Below, piece after piece: positions 32,951 to 42,391 of a stretch of DNA of 64,000 nucleotides; positions within the stretch are counted from its first letter, which is position 1, and each line of letters opens with the position of its first letter. The notes beneath the pieces were generated by a model. It made no database searches. It was given only the letters and a program-made list of their open reading frames with translations, and was not told where the DNA came from. A program made the translations under genes and the position numbers. The stretch spans positions 558,001 to 622,000 of the forward strand of contig CALMGM010000005.1 of the NCBI GenBank assembly GCA_937863685.1, read 5' to 3'. The DNA is from an uncultured bacterium (GTDB lineage Bacteria > Edwardsbacteria > AC1 > EtOH8).

Positions 32951-34150
32951 TCAGCTGGATTTGCCCTCCAGGCCGCAGGATGTCCGGGGAGCGATGGGCG
33001 ACATCTCCCTCAGGCGGGCCACCGCCTGGGCCAGCACCTTGACGGTGTAATCTACCTGCTCTTCGGTGTTGTCCCTGCCCAGCGAAAAACGCAATGACCC
33101 CTGGGCGATCTCGGTGGGCACCCCCATGGCGGCCAGCACATGGGACGGTTCCAGGCTGCCCGAGGTGCAGGCCGAACCCGAAGACGCCGCGATCCCCTTC
33201 ATGTCCAGCGAAAGCAGGATGCCCTCGCCTTCGATGTATTCGAACGAGACATTCAGGGTCCCCGGCAAAGAATTCCGGGGATGTCCGTTCCGCCGGACAC
33301 TGGGAATGTTCTTCTCGATGCCCTGCCACAATCTTTCCCGCAGGGCGGTGAGATGGCCCTGTTGGAACAACCTTTCCCCGGCGGCCAGTTCGGCGGCCGC
33401 TCCCAGCCCGGCGATCCCGGCCACATTCTCGGTACCGGCCCGGCGGTTCTTTTCATGCCCTCCCCCGTGGATCAGGGGATGAAGGCGGGTACCCTTTTTT
33501 ACATATAAGGCCCCGGACCCCTTGGGCCCGTATATCTTGTGGGCCGACAAAGACAGCAGGTCCACCCCCAGCTCATTTACGTCGGTCTCCAGCTTTCCGA
33601 AGGCCTGCACTGCGTCGCTGTGGAACAGCACCTTGTTCTCCCGGCAGATCCCGGCCAGTTCGGCCAGCGGCTGGATGGTGCCGACCTCGTTGTTGGCCTG
33701 CATCACCGAAACCAGGATGGTTTGGCCGTTTATCGACCTTTTCAATTCCTCGGGATCCACCAGGCCGTAGCGGTCGACCCCCAAAAATGTGGTCCGGATG
33801 TTGAAATATTTTTGCAGGTACTCAAAGGTGTGCAGCACCGCATGATGTTCTATCTTGGTGGTGATGATGTGGTCGCCCTTGGCCCGATTGGCAAATACCG
33901 CTCCCTTTATGGCCTGGTTGTCGGACTCGGTCCCGGACCCGGTGAAGACCACCTCGGCCGGATCGCAGTTAAGCGCCGCCGCCAGCTTTTCCCGGGACCC
34001 TTCGACGGCCCGGCGGGCCTCCCGGCCCAGAGAATGAATGCTGGAGGGGTTTCCGAATTCAGGCCCGTAGAAGGGAAGCATGGCCTGCAGCACCTCGGTC
34101 CGCACCGGGGTGGTGGCGTTATGATCAAGGTAGATATGTTCCATTTTCAC
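32951..34150 (-). CDS. nifS: Cysteine desulfurase (NifS/IscS type)
   Basis: 399 residues, class V PLP enzyme. The PLP lysine is K205 (SLSAHKIYGPKG) and the catalytic Cys is C328 in SSGSACTSGS. H103/H104 and D179 are also in place (KIEHHAVL, HSDAVQ). It releases sulfur from cysteine for Fe-S clusters, thiamine or tRNA thiolation. The next gene upstream codes for a thiamine-binding MTH1187 family protein. No iscU is seen beside it in this window. Confidence 0.92.
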   Translation of the reverse strand: MKMEHIYLDHNATTPVRTEVLQAMLPFYGPEFGNPSSIHSLGREARRAVEGSREKLAAALNCDPAEVVFTGSGTESDNQAIKGAVFANRAKGDHIITTKIEHHAVLHTFEYLQKYFNIRTTFLGVDRYGLVDPEELKRSINGQTILVSVMQANNEVGTIQPLAELAGICRENKVLFHSDAVQAFGKLETDVNELGVDLLSLSAHKIYGPKGSGALYVKKGTRLHPLIHGGGHEKNRRAGTENVAGIAGLGAAAELAAGERLFQQGHLTALRERLWQGIEKNIPSVRRNGHPRNSLPGTLNVSFEYIEGEGILLSLDMKGIAASSGSACTSGSLEPSHVLAAMGVPTEIAQGSLRFSLGRDNTEEQVDYTVKVLAQAVARLREMSPIAPRTSCGLEGKSS

Positions 34151-34178
34151 ACCCCCACGTCAAACAGCTGAATCGGCA

Positions 34179-34484
34179 TTATTTCTTCTTAAGCCCTTCC
34201 ACCACCCTGGCCCGCTTTCCCTCGATGGTGACCGGTTTGTCCCTGCGGTCATCTATCTTTATGGAGGTGAACACCCGCTGGGCCCCGGTGGACAGGCAGC
34301 GCTGATGCATGGCCTGGGCCACCGCCAGAATATCCTCCAGCGGGCCCTCGATGTTGGTGCCCATGGATGTTATCTCCAGCTTCAGTCCGGTGCTCTTTGC
34401 CAGCTTGATGGTATCAACCACAAAACCGGAAACGCTGGGACTTCCGGTGCCAACTGGTATCACGGTTATTTCAGCAATAGCCAT
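34179..34484 (-). CDS. MTH1187/YkoF-type thiamine-binding protein
   Basis: 101 residues, the usual length. Family marks are IAEITVIPVGTGSPSVSGFV at the start, LEITSMGTNIEGPLEDIL in the middle and RVFTSIKIDDRRDK near the end. These dimeric, ferredoxin-like proteins bind thiamine or its pyrimidine part. It lies between nifS (28 bp away) and the tiny basic protein (66 bp), and all three probably share the 34729-34758 promoter. Confidence 0.88.
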   Translation of the reverse strand: MAIAEITVIPVGTGSPSVSGFVVDTIKLAKSTGLKLEITSMGTNIEGPLEDILAVAQAMHQRCLSTGAQRVFTSIKIDDRRDKPVTIEGKRARVVEGLKKK

Positions 34485-34550
34485 CTGTTTTCTCCTAAAT
34501 TATGGATCGCCGGCAGCCAGGCCGCCGGCCGGGATCTGGCGGGCAGCCGT

Positions 34551-34682
34551 TTACTTCCGGGCCGGGGTTTTTTTCACCGTATCGGAGGTCTTCTTTAACT
34601 GTTTCTTTCTCTGGACCTTTCGGGTGCGCTTCCTTTTAAATTCAAGCTTCAACCTTTTTTGTTTGTTCTTGCTCCTGGCCAT
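34551..34682 (-). CDS. Very basic 43-residue protein
   Basis: ATG 34682 follows a good AGGAG site by 5 nt. The 43 residues start MARSKNKQKRLKLEFKRKRT and contain about half Lys/Arg with no Cys or His. This looks like a nucleic-acid-binding peptide (ribosomal-protein-like or nucleoid-like), but it matches no family I can name. A TTGACA/TATATT promoter lies just upstream, so it is probably expressed strongly, ahead of the thiamine-binding protein and nifS. Confidence 0.65.
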   Translation of the reverse strand: MARSKNKQKRLKLEFKRKRTRKVQRKKQLKKTSDTVKKTPARK

Positions 34683-34728
34683 GTTTGCTCCTGTAGATGA
34701 TTGTTATAGTTATTGGTTTACCGTTATT

Positions 34729-34758
34729 AATATACAACTATGGTTGCCCTGTTGTCAA
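34729..34758 (-). promoter_or_regulatory. sigma70-like promoter for the basic peptide operon
   Basis: TTGACA (34753-34758) and TATATT (34729-34734) on the minus strand, spacing 18 bp, 47 bp before the small basic protein's ATG. Confidence 0.75.
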
Positions 34759-34776
34759 GAAGGTATTTGCCGGATC

Positions 34777-36222
34777 TCATTTATAAATACGGAAGGGCCT
34801 GGCCGCATTTTTTACCCGGTTGTTATTTTGGTCCCGGACCTCGGCCACCAGTATATATTCCCCCGGCGGAAGGTCCGCTGTTGCTATTCCGCTGGCCAGG
34901 GATATTTTTTCGCTGGTTGCCGTTATCAATTGTTTCTGGGTCGACAGAGCCTGTTTTCCCTTTTTGGGGAATATCAGATACCGGATCTGCAGGGTTCTGG
35001 GTTCGGCCCCGGGAGGTCGTATATTATACAGTTCATAATAAAAGTAAATGTCCCGGCCCTTCTTAAAAGCGCTTCCGGGCTGAGGTATTATACGGTAGCC
35101 GCCCCGGTTGAATTTTCCGTTACCGCTGTCAATCCGGATATCGCCGGATAGCATCAGATCGCTGGTCTCTTCCGCCCCGGCCTTATAATCAATCACGGAG
35201 AAACGGTATTTGTATATCCCGGTCTTGCCGGAATTGAGGTCCATCAGGCTGATGGCCATGTTGTAGCCCCCGGGTTTCAGAATGAATTTTACCAGGTCCA
35301 CGGCTTGGGACTCGCCCCCCTCCGCCTCATCCCCCGGCTTCTGGGGTGTAAGCATACTTTCCTCCCGGGCGCTCTCCGCCAGGTTCTCGTCAAAGATGAC
35401 AATGCTCCTGTTCAACAGCCCCCGGCCGGACGCCGGGTCGTAGATTATCTTCCCCAGAGGAACAGCGTACGATACCCACACCTCGGACTTTTCTCCCGAG
35501 GAAAACCTGGCCAGGACGAAGGGAAAGTCCAGGGGCTGGCCGTAATCATGCCGGTATATATCGGAAGGCAGGGTGTCGCTCAAGGTGGGAATCGGTGCGT
35601 CAATGGCCTGCAGCGATCGGATGGTGGACTGATATCCCCCGCTTTTGGCGGCGTCCAGGTCGCTCACCAGAACATATCCCACATCCTTTTGGAGAAAAGA
35701 GAATGTTTGGGCCAGCTGGCCATAGGTCCATTTCTCCCAGCCGTAGGTTCCCGATGTTCTGCGAATCGTCACCGGTTCATCGCCAACCCTGGTGTTGATG
35801 TCGTCGGTGCCGGCAAAGGGATCGCTGCTGTACAAGGCGTCTCCCATGGGGTTCACCTCCCGGTAGTCCGGCTCGCCGTACTTAATATATATCTTCCCCC
35901 GGTCGTCCCAGAAATGTATCAGCTGCGGGAAAAATGTGTCGGCGTATGCCACCCGACGCTGGTGCTCCTGGTATCTTTCGTTGTCCCGGGTGGTCGGGGT
36001 GGGGTCCTTTTCCTTCCAGAATTTCTGCCAGAACATCTCACGGTCGGCCGAATCGGCCATGGCAGCATATTGGTCCGCCAGGCTTTGAGAAGAGACCGCC
36101 GCCAGCTCAAAAAACCTTTTGCGCTCCGCCCGGGGCACCTTTTGAAAATCCAGGGTGGCACAGCCCCCGGCCAGGGATAGCGAAACCGCTAAGCAGTAAG
36201 CTGCTTTGTGTGTTTTCATCAT
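34777..36222 (-). CDS. GWxTD-domain lipoprotein, copy 1
   Basis: 481 residues. A lipoprotein signal (LAVSLSLAGGC-ATLD) is followed by a GWxTD-type N-terminal domain: FWQKFWKEKDPTPTTRDNER, YADTFFPQ and the later DDRGKIYIKYGEPD. A C-terminal beta region with VGYVLV and PPGEYILVAEVRD completes it. GWxTD proteins are typical of the FCB and related phyla; their function is unknown, probably in the outer envelope. A paralogue ends 1 bp upstream of its start. Confidence 0.82.
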   Translation of the reverse strand: MMKTHKAAYCLAVSLSLAGGCATLDFQKVPRAERKRFFELAAVSSQSLADQYAAMADSADREMFWQKFWKEKDPTPTTRDNERYQEHQRRVAYADTFFPQLIHFWDDRGKIYIKYGEPDYREVNPMGDALYSSDPFAGTDDINTRVGDEPVTIRRTSGTYGWEKWTYGQLAQTFSFLQKDVGYVLVSDLDAAKSGGYQSTIRSLQAIDAPIPTLSDTLPSDIYRHDYGQPLDFPFVLARFSSGEKSEVWVSYAVPLGKIIYDPASGRGLLNRSIVIFDENLAESAREESMLTPQKPGDEAEGGESQAVDLVKFILKPGGYNMAISLMDLNSGKTGIYKYRFSVIDYKAGAEETSDLMLSGDIRIDSGNGKFNRGGYRIIPQPGSAFKKGRDIYFYYELYNIRPPGAEPRTLQIRYLIFPKKGKQALSTQKQLITATSEKISLASGIATADLPPGEYILVAEVRDQNNNRVKNAARPFRIYK

Positions 36223-36223
36223 A

Positions 36224-37699
36224 TCAACGCCGCAATGGTTTCCGGGGCGGACGGAGGTCCGGGATGGCCTTATTCTTATCCTCCGGCGGACGGGCCGTAA
36301 ATTCCTGCCCGTCCTGAATTTCGAACCGGTGGGTAATCTTGCTCAGCCTCCCCGATATCAGGTCCTTGACATCGATCACCAGAATATATTCTCCGGGCTC
36401 CAGGGCCATGGGGTGCACCTTATGACAGGCGCTTAAGTAATCACCGGCATCCTGGTAGAACAGGTCCCTGGTATCGACGATGCATTCTTTCAGTGATCCG
36501 GTGGTGTCACTGAGGTAGATGCCGTGCCCCACCGTCACCTGATGTTCGCCGGCGGCATCGGTGGCCAGGCTGTAAACCTCGTAATAGACATAAAACGGCT
36601 GGTACCGGTTTATTTTCCCGGAGACCGCGGAAATGACCCTGCGATATTTGTCTTTTCGAAAGTCGGAAGAGACATAAGTGCTGTCCTGCAGAACAGCCAT
36701 TTCAACATCGCTGGCCTCCCGAACCCCGGAACGGTACCCCACCAGTTCGGTTTCCATCTCCCCGGCATAAACAGTGTCCCCGGGCTGCGATCTCAATTGA
36801 ATTTTCATCTTGTAACGTCCCGGAGGCAGGTCCGTATTCCTTTGGCCGTATGCCTGGGGCCGCAACAGCTCGTCTCCGGTATATTCCAGGCGGTATCCCA
36901 GGGTATCGCTGGAGATCAATCCGTCCTTGCCGTGCAGGTCGAATATTCCCAGATATCGCCGCCCTTCCCCCTGCTGGCTGTTCCGGGGAGCCGGGATCCG
37001 CCAGTAGATCTCCCACCGGACCCTGCCGCCGTCGGCCGACCGGAATCGTCCGAACTCGCAGGCCAAAGGCTGCTGTGCCTTATTTGGAAGAATTTCCCCG
37101 GGATGAAAAGTATCGGCCGCGAAGAATGCCACCGGGTGCAGTTTGTCGCTGTAGACATCCGCCACCAATTGGAAATGTCCGTCTTCCAGCAGAAGATCAT
37201 AGCAGCGGCCTTGGGAGGGATATTCCCAGATCACCCAGGCTCTTTCCTTTATATACGTTCCTCCGGCGAGCTGTTTATTGCCGAGGGCATGCAGAAACGG
37301 TTGGTTCCCGGTCTCTTTTTCCGGCGGGCCGTATCGGATCAAAATCCCGCTGCGGCCGTCCCGGAAGAACATCCTGCCGCCGAATTCCCTCCAGGCCCGG
37401 TCCAATCTTGACCGGTGCTCCGCCAGCAGCGACCCGTCCGGGTCTTTTGCCGCCCAATATGTCTTATACCAGGCATCCCGCGACTCCTGGTCCGGCAGGC
37501 TGCGGTACTGGGCCAGGATGGTGTCTTCTTCGATGAAGGTCAGGCCGAAGTATCTTTTCTGCTCGTCGGGGCTCCACCTCTGCCAAACGGAGGTGGTGGC
37601 GCAGCCGGCAAACATAAAAAGCAGCAGGCAGAACATCACGCAAACAAAGCAAAGATGTTTGCCTCCGCTGGGGGGGAAAGACAGATCCTGCCCGTTCAT
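36224..37699 (-). CDS. GWxTD-domain lipoprotein, copy 2
   Basis: 491 residues. Signal and lipobox (LLLFMFAGC-ATTS) are clear, with W-x-K-T-Y-WAAKDPDGSLLAEHRSR followed later by SGILIRYGPPEKE. That is the same domain plan as the neighbour. Both end in a beta domain with PGEYILV. Promoter at 37755-37783 with a GGAG-type ribosome site. The tandem paralogues probably form one operon and a shared envelope complex. Confidence 0.82.
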   Translation of the reverse strand: MNGQDLSFPPSGGKHLCFVCVMFCLLLFMFAGCATTSVWQRWSPDEQKRYFGLTFIEEDTILAQYRSLPDQESRDAWYKTYWAAKDPDGSLLAEHRSRLDRAWREFGGRMFFRDGRSGILIRYGPPEKETGNQPFLHALGNKQLAGGTYIKERAWVIWEYPSQGRCYDLLLEDGHFQLVADVYSDKLHPVAFFAADTFHPGEILPNKAQQPLACEFGRFRSADGGRVRWEIYWRIPAPRNSQQGEGRRYLGIFDLHGKDGLISSDTLGYRLEYTGDELLRPQAYGQRNTDLPPGRYKMKIQLRSQPGDTVYAGEMETELVGYRSGVREASDVEMAVLQDSTYVSSDFRKDKYRRVISAVSGKINRYQPFYVYYEVYSLATDAAGEHQVTVGHGIYLSDTTGSLKECIVDTRDLFYQDAGDYLSACHKVHPMALEPGEYILVIDVKDLISGRLSKITHRFEIQDGQEFTARPPEDKNKAIPDLRPPRKPLRR

Positions 37700-37754
37700 T
37701 TTATGGAATCTCCTATCAATAGGAATAGATCCGGGCGATGGGGTTCACATATTC

Positions 37755-37783
37755 ATGTTAGTATAAAAAAACAAGCCTGTCAA
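37755..37783 (-). promoter_or_regulatory. sigma70-like promoter of the GWxTD operon
   Basis: TTGACA (37778-37783) and TAACAT (37755-37760), spacing 17 bp, on the minus strand, about 56 bp before the ATG at 37699. Confidence 0.7.
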
Positions 37784-37800
37784 TACAATATTCCTTCGAT

Positions 37801-38598
37801 TTATAAAGCCCTGGCATTGATGATCCCTTCCAGCATCCGGGGCATGATCTCCCCGGCCGGGCCCAGGAAAACATCATTGAACAGCGGGCTGAGCTCGGTC
37901 CTCTCCAGGTTGACCTCCACCAGGGCCGCCCCGTTGTTTTTTGCTACCAGCCCCAGGGAGGCCGCCGGCTGGACCACCGAGGAGGTGCCCACCGAAAAAA
38001 AGATATCGGCCTTCTCGGCCGCCCGCCAGGCCTGTCTGAGAACTGCTTCCGGCAGCATCTCGCCGAACCATACCACGTCCGGGCGGATGCGCCCGCCGCA
38101 CTTACAGCGGGGCGGGACCTGATCGGAGACCGGCAGGGTCTCGATCATGGTGCCGCAGCGGGAACACTTGTTGCGGTTGAGGTTGCCGTGCAATTCCACC
38201 ATCTTGGAACTGCCGGCCCTCTGGTGCAGGCCGTCTATGTTCTGTGTGACCAGAAGAAATTCTTCGAAATGTTTCTCCATTTGGGCGATGGCCTTGTGGG
38301 CGGGGTTGGGCTGAACCAGCGGCAGTTTCTCCCGGCGCCACTGGTACCACTCCCAGACCTTTTGGGGTTCGCAGGCAAAGGCTTCTGGGGTGGCCAGCTT
38401 CATGGGATCGAAATCGTCCCACAGGCCCTGCATGCCGCGGAAGGTCTGCAGACCGCTCTCGGCCGAGACCCCGGCCCCGGTAAGGATCAGGCAGGTTTGG
38501 GCACTTTTTAACGCTTCGATAAGTTTGCTGGAAAATTCCATTTTATAACACATTATTTCAAAAGATAAAAGCCGATCAGGCAATCGGCTTATCTTCAT
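37801..38598 (-). CDS. cobB: NAD-dependent protein deacylase (sirtuin)
   Basis: 265 residues. Sirtuin motifs are complete: GAGVSAESGLQTFRG (about 41-55), TQNIDGLHQRAG, catalytic His in VELHGN, zinc Cys pairs CSRCG and CKCGG, and later FFSVGTSSVVQPAA. The start at 38598 overlaps the upstream gene (ATGA), suggesting coupling, but ATG MEFSSK (about 20 codons in) fits the family better. It removes acyl groups from lysines using NAD. No clear substrate enzyme is nearby. Confidence 0.9.
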   Translation of the reverse strand: MKISRLPDRLLSFEIMCYKMEFSSKLIEALKSAQTCLILTGAGVSAESGLQTFRGMQGLWDDFDPMKLATPEAFACEPQKVWEWYQWRREKLPLVQPNPAHKAIAQMEKHFEEFLLVTQNIDGLHQRAGSSKMVELHGNLNRNKCSRCGTMIETLPVSDQVPPRCKCGGRIRPDVVWFGEMLPEAVLRQAWRAAEKADIFFSVGTSSVVQPAASLGLVAKNNGAALVEVNLERTELSPLFNDVFLGPAGEIMPRMLEGIINARAL

Positions 38599-39083
38599 CC
38601 CTTACCTTTTATCCCAAAATATTCCATCCACTCTTTCACATCTATCTTTCCGGGCTTCTCTTTATCCGCGCCCCGACGGGACATCTCCCGTTCCATCTTT
38701 TCCAGGAAGGCCCCTGAGCCGATCACCTCCACCTGCCGTCCCTTGACATTATGGGCCAGCTCCCGGTCGGAGGTGACCACTGTCAGGACCCTGGTCTTTT
38801 TCAGGACGGAGACTTTGTCCTTGATCACCCGATCAGCGTTCTGGGGAGGCTTGGAGTAAATGACCCTGATGCCCCTGACCTTGTCCCCCTTATGTTCCTT
38901 TCCTTCCGCCCCGTCGAAGATGACGGTAATGTCATACCCGAATGCCTTCTTATACCCAGCCAAAATGTCCAGCAATAAGGCCCGTCCTTCTTTCTTTCCC
39001 TTGAGCAGGACCGGCCTTATCTTGCCGGAAGCGAAGGCCAGATTGTAGCCGTCTATGATGATGGTTCTGGCCATAATGATCAA
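38595..39083 (-). CDS. NYN-domain (YacP-like) RNase/RNA-binding protein
   Basis: 162 residues. The PIN-like fold is visible: IIIDGYNLAFA (first Asp and the Asn), DITVIFDGAEG (second Asp) and TVVTSDRELAH (Asp pair position). A Lys/Arg-rich end follows. YacP/Rae1-type proteins cut or bind RNA, often ribosome-linked. The start at MIIMARTIII may really be the second ATG (MARTII). It ends overlapping the sirtuin gene by 4 bp. Confidence 0.85.
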   Translation of the reverse strand: MIIMARTIIIDGYNLAFASGKIRPVLLKGKKEGRALLLDILAGYKKAFGYDITVIFDGAEGKEHKGDKVRGIRVIYSKPPQNADRVIKDKVSVLKKTRVLTVVTSDRELAHNVKGRQVEVIGSGAFLEKMEREMSRRGADKEKPGKIDVKEWMEYFGIKGKG

Positions 39084-39125
39084 CGTAAGTGATGGTTTAT
39101 GCCGATCCTGGAAAGGTCCGGACGG

Positions 39126-40001
39126 TCACAGATTATAGGCCAGCCCGATCGACGGTCCGTGCAGCGACGGCCCCTGCCAGATCAGCTGGGCCTGGTATCC
39201 GGCCTTCAATTCCAGCCTTTTCCAATAGTACGACAGCCAGCCGTCCAGCTCGTGAAAGGCCGTGCCGTTGTCCGGAAAAAGATCAATATCATATCCCAGA
39301 GTGACGGCGATGCGATTCAAAGTGAATATCTTGAACTGCGTGCCCAGCAGAACTCCCGACATCCCGGTTCCGCCCTTCAGATAGCGCCAGCCCAGGTGGT
39401 TCTGCCAGATCAGCTGGTCACCCACCGCCTTGCGGACCCCCAGTTTGACCGCCGCCAGGTGCAGGGAATTTTGGCCGCCGGAAACCGTCTCGCGAAATTG
39501 CTGATAGGACAGTGCGGCAACAAAGGAATGGGTGAAATAATTCATCCGGGTCTCATAGGTGGGGATGTCCCGGTAGGTGTACTGGAAGCCGCCGTCCAGC
39601 TCCAGATAGCTGGCCGGGCTGGGATGGTAGCTGGCCGAAAAGGGAGAACGAAAACAGTAGGGGTAGGGGCCGTAATTGGGGCCGGGCAGTCCGGCGTAGG
39701 TCTCCGCGCAGGCTTTGAATATCTCCCGGGGCAGAAAGAATAACACCTCGCCCCAAAAATTGCCGGTGGTGTCATCCTCCTCGCACCGCTGATGATGTTG
39801 CTGGTCGGCGGTGTCCAAGGTATCTCCGTCGGAAAGGGCTTTTTCGAATGTCCGGAGGCGGCCCTGGGCCGAATCGGGGGGCACTGCAATTTGGGCCGTC
39901 GCCGTCCCATTAATAATAATCATTCCCAAAAGCAATATCGCTAATAGCACCGTTAAAATACCTGTTGAGCCCTGGCGGGTATGGTTGATAGATAAATACA
40001 T
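39126..40001 (-). CDS. Outer-membrane or periplasmic beta-protein, unknown
   Basis: 291 residues. A hydrophobic start (ILTVLLAILLLGMIIINGTATA) acts as a signal. The mature protein is rich in Tyr, Gly and alternating strands, with repeated aromatic patterns (GGFQYTYRDIPTYETRMNYF, LGYDIDLF). It ends in a short barrel-like strand, GLAYNL. A beta-barrel is likely. It stands 42 bp from the NYN gene, on the same strand, and precedes phoU in coordinates with no shared function evident. Confidence 0.6.
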   Translation of the reverse strand: MYLSINHTRQGSTGILTVLLAILLLGMIIINGTATAQIAVPPDSAQGRLRTFEKALSDGDTLDTADQQHHQRCEEDDTTGNFWGEVLFFLPREIFKACAETYAGLPGPNYGPYPYCFRSPFSASYHPSPASYLELDGGFQYTYRDIPTYETRMNYFTHSFVAALSYQQFRETVSGGQNSLHLAAVKLGVRKAVGDQLIWQNHLGWRYLKGGTGMSGVLLGTQFKIFTLNRIAVTLGYDIDLFPDNGTAFHELDGWLSYYWKRLELKAGYQAQLIWQGPSLHGPSIGLAYNL

Positions 40002-40076
40002 ATAATCAAATCATTTGTATGTTGGAAACGTCATGAAGAACTGTATTGGGAAAACCTGTTCCAGAACATTGATTGA

Positions 40077-40736
40077 TCAATCCAGTTGGTGATGCCGGAT
40101 GTCCCTGCCCTGCACCACGAAGATCACGTCCTCGGCGATGTTGGTGGCGTGGTCGCCGATCCGCTCCAGGCTGCGGGCCACCAGTATCAATTGGATGGCC
40201 CGGTTTACCGAACCGGAATCCTTGGCCATGAATTCGGTCAGCTCGGCCACTATCTTGTCCTTCAGGTCGTCCAGCTGATCGTCCTGCATCAGCACCGCCC
40301 TGGCCTTGTCGACATTGCGCTCCACGAAGGCGTTCAGGCTGTCCCGGACCATGTCGGTGGAGATGGCCACCATCTTGGGAATATCTATCAGCGGCTTGAG
40401 CTGCGGTTCCTGCAGCAATTTTTCGACCACCTCGCAGATGTTGATGGCCTGATCTCCCAGCCGCTCCAGCTCGGTATTGATCTTGGAGGCTCCCAGCAAA
40501 AAACGCAGGTCTCCGGCGGTTGGCTGGTAGAGGGCGGTCAGCCTCAAGCAGTCCTCGTCTATGCTCACCTGAAGGCCGTTGACCTCCTTCTCCTGCTTAT
40601 ATATCTGTTCCAGCTGGCCGGCGTCCCTCTCCACCAGGGCGGTGACTGCGGCATCCACCATGGCCTCGGCCAGAGCCCCCATCTTCAGCAATTGCTGCTT
40701 CAGCTGGTCCAGTTCGGTATCGAAATGTCTTTCCAT
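40077..40736 (-). CDS. phoU: Phosphate transport regulator PhoU
   Basis: 219 residues, two helical repeats as in PhoU. The sequence opens with ERHFDTELDQLKQQLLKMGALAEAMVDAAV and ends in LVARSLERIGDHATNIAEDVIFV. The E-x3-D-x2-x-N metal motifs are visible in both repeats (LERLGDQAINI, LERIGDHATNI). It blocks the phosphate transporter and Pho signalling when phosphate is plentiful. It is the last gene of the pst group, 169 bp after pstB1. Confidence 0.95.
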   Translation of the reverse strand: MERHFDTELDQLKQQLLKMGALAEAMVDAAVTALVERDAGQLEQIYKQEKEVNGLQVSIDEDCLRLTALYQPTAGDLRFLLGASKINTELERLGDQAINICEVVEKLLQEPQLKPLIDIPKMVAISTDMVRDSLNAFVERNVDKARAVLMQDDQLDDLKDKIVAELTEFMAKDSGSVNRAIQLILVARSLERIGDHATNIAEDVIFVVQGRDIRHHQLD

Positions 40737-40905
40737 TGGCGCTCCCCGTTATTAACGATTATGGGTATTAGATTCTTCGGTTTGAATAGCTCCGAAGCAA
40801 GCTCAGAATGACGCTGCCTTTTGCCACCCGTTCCGCTTACGCTTCACTTGTGTGATAAAATTAGGCGGGATCCTGTCGGATCATGTCAATCCTGTCTGAA
40901 AGAAC

Positions 40906-41661
40906 TCAGCCGTAACGGCCGGTGATGTAATCCTGGGTGCGGGCATCGCTGGGGTTGGTGAAGATGGCGGCGGTCTGGCCCAACTCCACCATCTCTCCCA
41001 GCAGCATATAGCCGGAATATTCCGAGACCCGGGCCGCCTGCTGCATGTTGTGGGTGACGATGGCGATGGTGTACCGCTGTCTCAGCTCCAGCATCAGCTC
41101 CTCCACCTTCATGGTGGCGATGGGGTCCAGGGCCGAGCAGGGCTCGTCCATTAATATGACCTCCGGCTCCACCGCCAGCAGGCGGGCGATGCACAGGCGC
41201 TGCTGCTGGTCCAGCGGCAGTTCCAGGGCCGGCTTATCCAGCCGGTCCTTGAGATTCTCCCACAGCCAGGCCCCTTTCAGGCTGCGCTCCACCGTTTCGG
41301 ATATACGGCTGCCGTCGCGCATGCCGGCCACCTTCAAGCCGTAGGCCACATTGTCGTAGACCGATAGGGGAAAGGGGTTGGGCCGCTGGAACACCATGCC
41401 CACCCGTTTCCGGAGCTCCGGCACCTCGACGCTGTGGGAATAAATATCGATCCCGTCCAGCAGCACCTGGCCGTCTATCCTGACCCCGGCGATCAGGTCA
41501 TTCATCCGGTTGAGGCAACGCAACAGGGTGGACTTGCCGCAGCCCGATGGCCCGATCAAAGCGGTGATGGAATTCTTCCTTACCGGCATGTCCACCGATT
41601 TCAGGGCGTGAAACTTGCCGTAGTGCAGATTGAGTTTTTTTATTTCTATCTTGTTGTTCAT
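40906..41661 (-). CDS. pstB: Phosphate ABC transporter ATPase PstB, copy 1 (degenerate signature motif)
   Basis: 251 residues. Walker A GPSGCGKS (37-44), Q-loop Q92 ([11 protein letters not shown]), Walker B MDEP with catalytic E173 and the H-loop His 204 (IVTHNM) are all intact. The ABC signature is not: LSGGQ is replaced by LPLDQ at 148-152 ([11 protein letters not shown]). Its partner PstB2 (42392-43156) has the opposite pattern: normal signature, missing Q-loop Gln and H-loop His. The two are thus likely to pair as one asymmetric ATPase. A methyltransferase gene lies between them, only 11 bp upstream of this start. Confidence 0.93.
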   Translation of the reverse strand: MNNKIEIKKLNLHYGKFHALKSVDMPVRKNSITALIGPSGCGKSTLLRCLNRMNDLIAGVRIDGQVLLDGIDIYSHSVEVPELRKRVGMVFQRPNPFPLSVYDNVAYGLKVAGMRDGSRISETVERSLKGAWLWENLKDRLDKPALELPLDQQQRLCIARLLAVEPEVILMDEPCSALDPIATMKVEELMLELRQRYTIAIVTHNMQQAARVSEYSGYMLLGEMVELGQTAAIFTNPSDARTQDYITGRYG

Positions 41662-41672
41662 TATAGAATATC

Positions 41673-42299
41673 TTACTTGGTCTTGAGACCGATCGTTTTT
41701 CTGGCTAATACGCGATTTGTAGCATGTTTGTGAGGGATCCCGCTGGACATACAGTCAAATATTTCTTCTGTTGAATACTCTATCATCCAATCATGGTAAT
41801 ATGTCAAAAGTTCTCCAGAAATCCATTTATGCGAATTCTTCTCGCCTTCAGGAGCGGGTTCAATGAATGGTTTTTTTACAAAAACCGATAACATGTGTAA
41901 GCCATTTTCTTCCGTGTGGTCCTTATAATTTGTAAAAATATCCTCTCTAACTTCCTGAGGAATGTAGTGAAGTGAACCTACGGAAAAGATGATATCAAAT
42001 TTATCAGCCAATCGATATTCATTTATATTGGCTTTAAAAACATTAACATTCACGCCGCTCTTATCCGCTAATTTCTTTGTCTTTTCCACACCAGCATCAG
42101 CCAAGTCGAAAGCAGTCACATCATAACCGTTACGGGCAAAAAACACAGCGTTTCTTCCTTCACCACAACCCAAATCCAAAAGCCTTAAATGTTTGGTAGG
42201 AGGCAATATCTGTAATACTTTATAACATGTTGGCGAAGGGACAAACCCCCAATAATAATCTTCCTGCTCATATATATCATCGTAAATGTTTGACATCAA
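41673..42299 (-). CDS. Class I SAM-dependent methyltransferase (TehB-like) inside the pst operon
   Basis: 208 residues with the SAM-binding loop [20 protein letters not shown] (about 38-57), the acidic end of beta-2 (VTAFDLAD) and [16 protein letters not shown]. It resembles small-molecule methyltransferases such as TehB; the substrate is unknown. It is more AT-rich than the pst genes on both sides and interrupts the pstB2-pstB1 pair (92 bp and 11 bp gaps), which suggests a later insertion. Confidence 0.82.
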   Translation of the reverse strand: MMSNIYDDIYEQEDYYWGFVPSPTCYKVLQILPPTKHLRLLDLGCGEGRNAVFFARNGYDVTAFDLADAGVEKTKKLADKSGVNVNVFKANINEYRLADKFDIIFSVGSLHYIPQEVREDIFTNYKDHTEENGLHMLSVFVKKPFIEPAPEGEKNSHKWISGELLTYYHDWMIEYSTEEIFDCMSSGIPHKHATNRVLARKTIGLKTK

Positions 42300-42391
42300 T
42301 CCAAACCTCTCGCTTTTTAAATAATGACACCCATCACTTATGGTCTTAGTGGCTAAAACTCCTTTCGAGTGTTTCGCGGGCAGGTCCCTTT

